DNA of 64,000 bases from Phlegmacium glaucopus (Eukaryota > Basidiomycota > Agaricomycetes > Agaricales > Cortinariaceae), in assembly GCA_015039465.1 (NCBI GenBank), contig MU130619.1, positions 16,266 through 80,265 on the forward strand, in the 5' to 3' direction. Below the pieces are notes generated by a model that worked only from the letters and a program-made list of their open reading frames with translations, did no database searches and was not told where the DNA came from. The position numbers and the translations under genes are program-made. The first letter of the stretch is position 1. Each line of letters begins with the position of its first letter. Below, piece after piece: positions 57,490-64,000 of this stretch.

Positions 57490-59050
57490 GGTAAGTTAAC
57501 GCGCAAACTTTCAGACATAGACCCTTTTCGACTGTCATTATGACTTGAACCCGGTTTTAAATCAACAATTTGCGACCAGGAGTGAACTGAGGTAGTACCG
57601 CTTTGTTGTTCTTAAGGTCTTCCAGATGTTCCATAGCATCAAATTTGAATGTGGATGTCGGTAAGAATAGGCCTGCTTCACAAACTCAAAATTTGAATGT
57701 GACTCATGGCAACTCATGGGGAGCAGAGCACAAGGTCAGCGCTACGTTTTTCGAAGTTTGAGGAGTACTTACTTTGATCCCATTGCCACTCTTGTAACCC
57801 GTCGATGTCATCTCTGTAAACAGACTTCATCTTCATATATTGTATCAACATTCTTTCTAGTTTTTTCTGTGAGAGTTCTCATGTCGTTTAAGATAAGATC
57901 AATTTATGAGCTGCAGTCTCTGGGTAGTCACCTACATGATGTGAGCATGAAGTCACGTTGGAACAGGAATTTAAGACAAACCAGTAACCATTTTGATAAC
58001 GCAAGATGGAGCATTGGCATCATGGTCAACATCTTTAGGAGGAGATATCATACTTGGCGTCCACGAGATGCAGTATACTATAGAAGAATTAAACGCAACT
58101 CGGTATTAAATTAAACTAAAAATCTCACATCGTAGGATTCCTATGCCTCAATGTATGCCTTTCTGTGATGGCTCCATCCTTGAGGTAAGTCGTGCATTTG
58201 GAAAGCACACGCTCAGAGGCACTTTCAGAAGGTTAGAGTTTTAAATGGATAATAATGTAGGTCCAACTATACCGTCATAGACACCCTTCATGGCCTCGAG
58301 TACGGGATACCATATTACTAGCCATAAACCATATATGTATCTGTAGGGTATGATCGGCAGCTCTATGGAGCATCAGTTGATAGATTTTGTGTTGTTTTGT
58401 CATTGTTATTAGACTAGAAGAAGTAGCTGTTAGCTGATAATCGATAACAATGATGGTGATACTAAAATCCAAGAAAACAATAGCGAACACAGACAAACTG
58501 TCCACTGTATGATTAATCATAAGTATAAATTCATGATGGTGATGAATATTTAATTGCATTTCGACAGCAAGAGGACTTTTGTTACCACTCTCACCTCCGG
58601 AAGGCTCAAAATTTGACCTAAGTAACAATTAGAAAAAGAAAACAGGTCTGCTCTTGAATTGCTCTTGAATTTACTGGTAAATGTATATGATCTCCAGTTT
58701 GTACCGTTGACAATTAACGTAGAGTTGAAGTTTGAGCAGCAAGGATGGACGGGATCCCTTAAGTTTGTAAGCTGAAGGTTTCGTTGACAACTTCCGTGAT
58801 ATGACATATATACACTGTGACTGTTTAAATAAGCACAGTAACATTAAACATAGCCGGAATCATGTATCTTAGATAGTCAGCCATAATTATTACCGTATTC
58901 CTCACTGATTAAAGACCAGGCTTGCCTGAACAGAAAAATCATACATACTATGTACTGCTCACAGTAAGTACTACTCATATCACCAATCAATGCATCAATC
59001 ATTATGATCCTTCTGTCACGCTCTTGGATATCTTGTAGAAGCAGTGTCAA
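57490..59050. other. Right part of the 8.6-kb insertion without a recognised gene
   Basis: A 132-codon open frame (57716-58114, plus) and shorter minus-strand frames exist, but none shows a domain or typical composition. The region lies upstream of the integrase-like gene and could hold its promoter and first exons. Confidence 0.4.
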
Positions 59051-59425
59051 GTCCCCCTAACACCCCTCAGAATTTGAGAAATCCCATAAAACTTAGACCT
59101 GAACCCAGGCACCAACCGTAGTCAATGGTTGTTGAAGTTACAAGGAAGATGAGAGAAGGAAGGGGAAGAAATGCCTATGACCGTGGCATTACTAAAATAG
59201 AACACGGCGTTTGCTGGTGCATTAAGCATCAACAAAATCCTGGTGGAGACCGCTCCATAAAAGAACGAGTCCTATAAATAGGACTCGTAAAAGTGTCAAC
59301 CTAAACTTCTTGCTTTGTTTCCCACTTGAAGAAATAAATTTGGTACCGTGGAAAGCCTTTTGGAAGCGATACAGGAAGTTCCTTTTTCCTTTCTGAAATA
59401 TTCGTTGAATAAGAGGAAATCAATG

Positions 59426-61450
59426 ATGGCGACTCCGGAATTACCAGAGCCGATGAATTCTTCACCCTATCATTCAAAGGTCAAGATTATGACCACTCTT
59501 TTGGACCCTACATTCGTAGCTGGCAACTTTGTATCAGAAAAATTGGATATGGAATGTAGAGTTGATAGAGGTTTGGGTATTGGTATCCTTATGGTTGAGC
59601 TATTTGCTATACAAGGTTCATTGGTCAAACGTATCTGAATGAACACAATCTTGATATTATTCAACAGAACTTTCATCTCGAGACCACTCTGCTACTTCCA
59701 CTTTTCTCCACAGTCGTCGTCTTTTCCAAGGTCCAGGTCTACCGCCCTCAAACACCATCCAAGCATATACAATGCTAGGCGACCAAGAGGGAAATCAATT
59801 TTTCTATTCCGCATACCCATCCCAATCTCATCTCCTTCTTTCACCTCTTTTGCATCTGGTTTGGCAAAAGTGAGGTATGAGCTCCAAGCGAGTGTCGGTG
59901 TTTACTGGAAAAATGAAGTTGGCTGTTGATAATAAGACCGTGGACGTTGTTGAGGCATATCCCTATGAGAAATCTCCACCTGAAGCTATTGTGGTAGGCG
60001 ATAATGGGAAATTGTGGATGCAGGGAAGGATGAGTGGTGGACCTGTAGTCGCTGAAGGAACCGCTTATTTGGAGCTTCAAGTAAAGAATCATTGTAATAC
60101 AAGGTGATTCCTCTTTTTTTTCTTCCTTCCTTTATCATAAAGCTGATAATAGTTGTATAGAACGCTAGCTTAACTCTGATGCTTACACTCACACTTTAAT
60201 TGCCTGGCCAACAACAACTACAGCAACCAGCTACAGTTCAAATTTCGGACACTCTAACAACTGTTCCATTCCACAGTCCAGAGTATATTATCCCCCCGGG
60301 TGCAAAAGGTGTCACCAATCTGGTCTTTGGTGTTCCTAAACTTTCCCGAGGGGTTCAAGGCGGTACCTTAGACGGAGAAAGTGAAGGAGATGGAGGGCAA
60401 CCCAGGCAAACTGAGAGCCTTTTTGAGATCCGGTGTGAGGTGGAAGTCAAATTAGGTATGGGTATCGGCAGGTCTGTTCACTAAATTATCTACCTTTGAA
60501 CCGGGTCTTGATGATAATTACTTTTCAATAGCAAAGATACCACCCTCCAAATCCCCATTGATGTGGTTCATCCCATGGCCGTTCCACAACAGCCAATACT
60601 AGACTCGTTTATCCAACAACAACCAATGCCATATACCTATGCGAACCTCGCACCCGTACCCGAACTTATGCCATATGCAGATTATACATCCTATTACCCC
60701 CATCAAGGCATATATATTAACCCTACACAAATTCAACCATGGTTACCACCCATGGAACCACCTCCGCCCTTACCTCGAGGATATCTGCATGGTTACCTGC
60801 TGTTGCTCTACCTTATCTGCCTCCAATATCTCACCAAACCCCCATTATGGAATCTCCACAAGAACCAGTTTTCATGCATGGCATTCCGGCTTCAATAACA
60901 CCTCCGATGGATAGTTTTGTTAATCCGGCTCCAAACCCTTCTTCCCCCGCTCCCAACGCCGTGCTATACTCCCCCTGTCCTCAACTGACGCCCAAACATT
61001 CATTCACTTGAGATCCTGCACTCAGTTCCCTGACTATCTCCAAGAGCGAACGAGTCAAAGATTTGGAGAAGATGGCTGATGAAGTAGCTAAAAGGATTCG
61101 GGATCTTTCTGGAGACCCACCGAAAGCCGCTACTCTTGAAGACCTTGATTAGAAGGTCAATAGAGATCCTTTGAATAAGAAGACATTACCGGTACCCTCT
61201 GGCAAGTTTGGAGGTAGGAGAAGGATGGGTTGGGATAATGGCGAGATGTCATTATCACAGAGAACCATGATCATGAAGAGCCCCAGCAGGGAGGGTAGAA
61301 GAGGAGAAATTTGATGTCTGTGTTTCCAGCTGCTGTGTATGATCACCAAGCTGTTCTAGCTCGGGTTTTCATTGTTCAGATGCTTTTTTGTTCGATTTTT
61401 TGGTGGAGGAGCAGAATTATATTGGCAGACGGCAGAAGTTGATGAATTGG
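59426..61450 (+). pseudogene. Arrestin-like protein, copy 3, broken
   Basis: Third copy, starting MATPELPEPMNSSPYHSKVK. Exon 1 is well kept (NFVSEKLDMECRVDRGLGIG). About 22 nt present in the other copies (PPLPQHYY region) are missing at 59782. Five bases are missing in the WKNEKKL region (about 59915), shifting frame, and roughly 110 nt of the Pro-rich tail are gone near 60797. The gene reappears in the tail (PVFMHGIPASITPPMDSF) and the basic C-terminal end. Confidence 0.65.
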
Positions 61451-61796
61451 ATGGAGAGTGAACAGCACAGGTAGATGATATCTGCTGTCAGGAAGTAGGC
61501 AGCGGGGATGCTGTGCGCCGAAGAGGTATTCCGGACACATCGGGGTATTTCTGTGTGGGATCCATTGAATTGTCAGTAATCAAACTACCCGGCGCGTTCA
61601 CAGAACAAATGTACATGAAATCTTATTAGGTTGGCACATCTAAGTAACTTCAGTGATCGACTTAAATCGGAGTAACGTGATTCTGGCTACGTCAGAATCA
61701 CCATTTCAACTCTGCGCATTCTATCTTCGGCAGTGCACAATCTGGAATTGCGACAAAGGGCTTGCTGGGAGAACACTAAAGACATGGTGCAACCGT

Positions 61797-63150
61797 TGTC
61801 GCGCACCAATACTGATTGGTAGCGTGAGAAGAAAGCTTAAAAGTCGCCATCATGAAAATAAGCGGACTTTGAATTTGCTTACCTATTTTGGAAGCGGCCC
61901 TGAATCGCGTTCCTGGTCAACAAAACCATTCGTTCAACGATAACATCCTCATCGCTCATCATATCCTCAATGTCTTCCACTATGTTGTCTATCATTTACA
62001 CTATCGACATGCTCCTTAACATCTACCATCCGTTTGTCCCTTGGCTAGTGATACAACAAAGCGATCAATCTACTATTCGCATCGGTCATCGGCTCGCGTT
62101 TGATCGTATCTTTGGTCCATCATTTCAAGAACGGCCCGTTTATGGACGCATCAGCCACATCTCCCATTATGTCAAAGGCTTTGTCATCGTTGTTGTGGCT
62201 ATGGACCCACAAGTCTTCCCCTCAGCTATCTATCTTGCCATCCCTCGCTCCTGGATCTCACTCAGTCCCCTATCCTCACTCATCTACCTCTTATCTTATC
62301 ATTCACTGCCAAAACCATCATTCACGCGGTACCTGAAGCCTTCCCACCCTCTTTATGACAATTTAGGAAGTCCAGGAGGATCATGACTAAGCAGGAATTG
62401 CAGATGAATCAGCAGCAGAGGATTATTCTCGCAGTGTGTCAAGTGTTATCAAGGCTGCGCGACATGGGACCATGGGCAAGTAGTGTTTTCTCGGGAACAA
62501 GGCTGCGCCTTTCAAGTGTTGACTCAGGACCTTTCACATTTTGACATGACCACACGCCTATGGAGTCGATATATTTTTGCTATTGGACTATGTACACTGC
62601 CTTCTTTTCTTTTCTCTCGCACTTTGACACTTTACAGATTATTTTACTGTTCCTTTTCTTTTCCATTGTTCTTTTCTTCTCGCAGCTGTCCTCTCTTTAT
62701 CTTTCTTCCTTTGACAGTGCGTACTTTGTTTCTTTTTATTGTTTTACATAGCCTCATCCTTAGGGTATAAATACTGCTCTTTTGTACCAGGATAGGTAGT
62801 TCAGTTCAATTCATTCTTACCCCCCACTTTCATCATCTCAGTGGAATTCCAGTGAATTCCTCCCTTAAGTTCGCTTTTCTTGCCCCTTACTGTCAATCTA
62901 TCCCCTATCCCTCAACCGCTATAGTCTTACTGAAGACTCTCTCTTGCTCATCCTCATCCTCGTCTTATACCTCATCCATCTTCCAAGACCTTCATCCTCC
63001 TCCTTCTCTTCTCTATTCTTTCCCCTTACCTCTGTGTGTTAACAGTCAAGGTTATACCTTCCCTAAACAAACAACAGGGAGTCTCTTGACCTAAGGTCTG
63101 GTCCACTGCTCTCTGGTTGGTGTTTATATACAACAACAACAACAATTTAT
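61797..63150. mobile_element. Solo-LTR-like element, copy B
   Basis: 1,354 bp, nearly identical to 5668-7080 over most of its length. It is flanked by a perfect 5-bp duplication ACCGT (61792-61796 and 63151-63155). The empty site is visible in units 1 and 2 (CAACAGTGAGCACTGG, CAACCGTGAGCACTGG). It begins TGTCGCGCACC and contains no coding domain. The 5-bp duplication and TATA box support a solo LTR. The 3' end (CAACAACAACAACAATTTAT) is unusual because LTRs normally end in CA. Confidence 0.8.
62766..62773 (+). promoter_or_regulatory. TATA box in LTR-like element B
   Basis: TATAAATA in the same GGGTATAAATACTGC context as in copy A. Confidence 0.5.
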
Positions 63151-63250
63151 ACCGTGAGCAATGACACCCTTTTTCTCTCATACTTATACTTACAACTGGC
63201 AGGTCAACACTCCTTTGCATCGCCGAGTCTCTTTAACTATATAGGCGTCA

Positions 63251-63776
63251 ATGATATCATCTCCTTCTTCAGAGCAGGCTTCCTTGCTTCATACACTCTA
63301 TACCACACCCTTGGCCGAATTCGATGCATTCCCAAAGATACCTAGGCTCATTCAGAGTCTGGTGGGCTTATGACATTAGTTGTTGCTTTGCTGGCATTCA
63401 TACTGGTTGTAAATGACATAGGCGAGTTTCTCTGGGGTTGGCCCGACGTTGTGAGTTCAGCCTGGATAATGACCCGTTGAAGTATTTAAACATTAATATT
63501 GATTTGGTTGTAGCCATGCCATGTGGATGTGAGTCTTGTACTCTCGCCTCCAACTATAGTGCTGACGTTGTTGAATAGACTTAAGTGTCGACTTGAGAGA
63601 TGCTATGGGCATCAATTGTTTTTCAGTGGTGGGTTTTGTTGTACTGGAGTCCTCTTTGATGTTGGACAAGCCACCACACTGAAGTGAGTATCTTTGCATC
63701 CTTTGATAGTGTTGTATTCTAAATTTGAATTTGCAGGCATTCGGCAGCACTACATATCTGCAAGGCAAGCAATCGC
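63251..63776 (+). pseudogene. ERV41/ERGIC-like protein, copy 4, 5' part only
   Basis: Corresponds to the first exons of copies 1-3: the MSSTPSEE start region, a transmembrane part near 63395-63450, then VAMPCG-like sequence at 63513. The start codon is changed to ATA (63254-63256), and several base changes break the frame. Similarity ends at about 63776, where other sequence begins. Confidence 0.55.
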
Positions 63777-63794
63777 TTGTGTATTTTACAGTCC

Positions 63795-64000
63795 CCCACG
63801 TTGTCCGGCCGGACTCCGCCGGACTCCGGTCCAGTCCGCCAGACTCTGGTCCAGTCCGCCAGACTCCGACGGAATTCCGGTAGAAGTCCGGTCAAAGTCC
63901 GGTCAAAGTCCGGTCAAAGTCCAGTGGATGTATAAAAATGACCGGACTGTATGTCCGGTCAGATTCCGCCGGACACTGACCGGACTTTGACCGGACTTTT
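63795..64000. repeat. GC-rich CCGGACT repeats, continuing past the window
   Basis: Interspersed CCGGACTCCG and GTCCAGTCCGCC words, then four tandem copies of the 11-mer CCGGTCAAAGT at about 63890-63925. Its complement, ACTTTGACCGG, follows near 63975-63995. The inverted arrangement could be one end of a mobile element or a hairpin. GC content is clearly higher than in the rest of the window. Confidence 0.8.

Larger units (their letters stand above)
50681..59288. mobile_element. Insertion of about 8.6 kb with inverted terminal regions
   Basis: It interrupts unit 3 between CATCATATA and AGTGTCAAC, which are contiguous in unit 2 (45010-45030). Both ends share inverted sequence: TTTACGAGTCC near 50703 against GGACTCGTAAA near 59281, and GCCTGGGTTCAGGTCTAAGTTTTG near 50916-50940 against the complementary stretch near 59083-59106, each with extended but imperfect matches around. 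It carries an alpha-kinase-like gene and an integrase-like gene, both minus, and two MITEs. I could not define a clean target-site duplication. A DNA transposon with cargo is the simplest reading. Exact ends are uncertain by about 30 nt. Confidence 0.55.
47501..61690. repeat. Segmental duplication, unit 3, deleted and split by an insertion
   Basis: Third direct copy. From 48722 the ERV41 sequence joins straight to the first exon of the GTPase gene, so everything between (ERV41 3' half, GTPase C-terminal exon, the whole microexon array and exons 2-6) was deleted. The relic region follows, then at about 50681-59288 an insertion of 8.6 kb, then the arrestin-like gene. Confidence 0.75.
61691..64000. 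repeat. Segmental duplication, start of unit 4
   Basis: Sequence similar to the left ends of units 1-3 resumes (CTCTGCGCATTCTATCTTCGG), is interrupted by LTR-like element B, and continues with ERV41-like sequence until a GC-rich repeat at 63795. The rest of the unit, if present, lies beyond the window. Confidence 0.7.

Overview
The window looks like repeat-rich nuclear DNA of a mushroom-forming basidiomycete (Agaricomycetes). The grounds are a Plavaka-type transposase with a C2H2 N-terminus, a Tad-like LINE, introns of about 50 nt, and the agaricomycete-style P-loop GTPase family (GRANAGKTT, DSRGFEAG and TKTD motifs). No RNA genes or CRISPR arrays were seen.

Left part (1-16.7 kb): a divergent pair of transposon-type genes (Plavaka transposase, minus; companion protein, plus), a 10-bp minisatellite, a solo-LTR-like element, and a hAT transposase relic split by a 6.4-kb LINE. 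The LINE has a 12-bp target-site duplication and an A-rich tail. Its ORF2 is open except for three TGA codons.

Middle and right part (16.7-64 kb): a four-gene block in tandem direct repeats. The order is ERV41/ERGIC-like gene (plus), GTPase gene (minus), unidentified gene relic (minus), arrestin-like gene (plus). Units 1 and 2 carry the GTPase gene, unit 3 keeps only a first-exon fragment, and a fourth unit starts near 61.7 kb. ERV41 and arrestin copies are broken where I followed them. Unit 3 is split by an 8.6-kb insertion with an alpha-kinase-like gene, an integrase-like gene and two nested MITEs.

Main result: the large minisatellites in GTPase copies 1 (about 20.6-25.9 kb) and 2 (about 38.1-39.9 kb) are not ordinary non-coding satellites when read on the minus strand. 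Each unit of about 56 nt reads as one complete small intron (GT or GC donor, CTTAC-like branch site, pyrimidine tract, AG acceptor) plus exactly three nucleotides, one codon in phase 0. I read 100 single-codon slots in copy 1 and 36 in copy 2. None is a stop, all 136 donors are GT or GC, and 135 of 136 acceptors are AG. Six ordinary upstream exons (identical lengths in both copies) end in phase 0, and a C-terminal exon resumes in phase 0. The model is a GTPase whose linker is spelled one codon per exon. Splicing is predicted from sequence only; no RNA evidence was available.

A second oddity is a 561-nt segment (29687-30247) that is the reversed but not complemented copy of a nearby sequence, followed by 25 A. 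No known biological mechanism makes this, so a data artefact is the first explanation.
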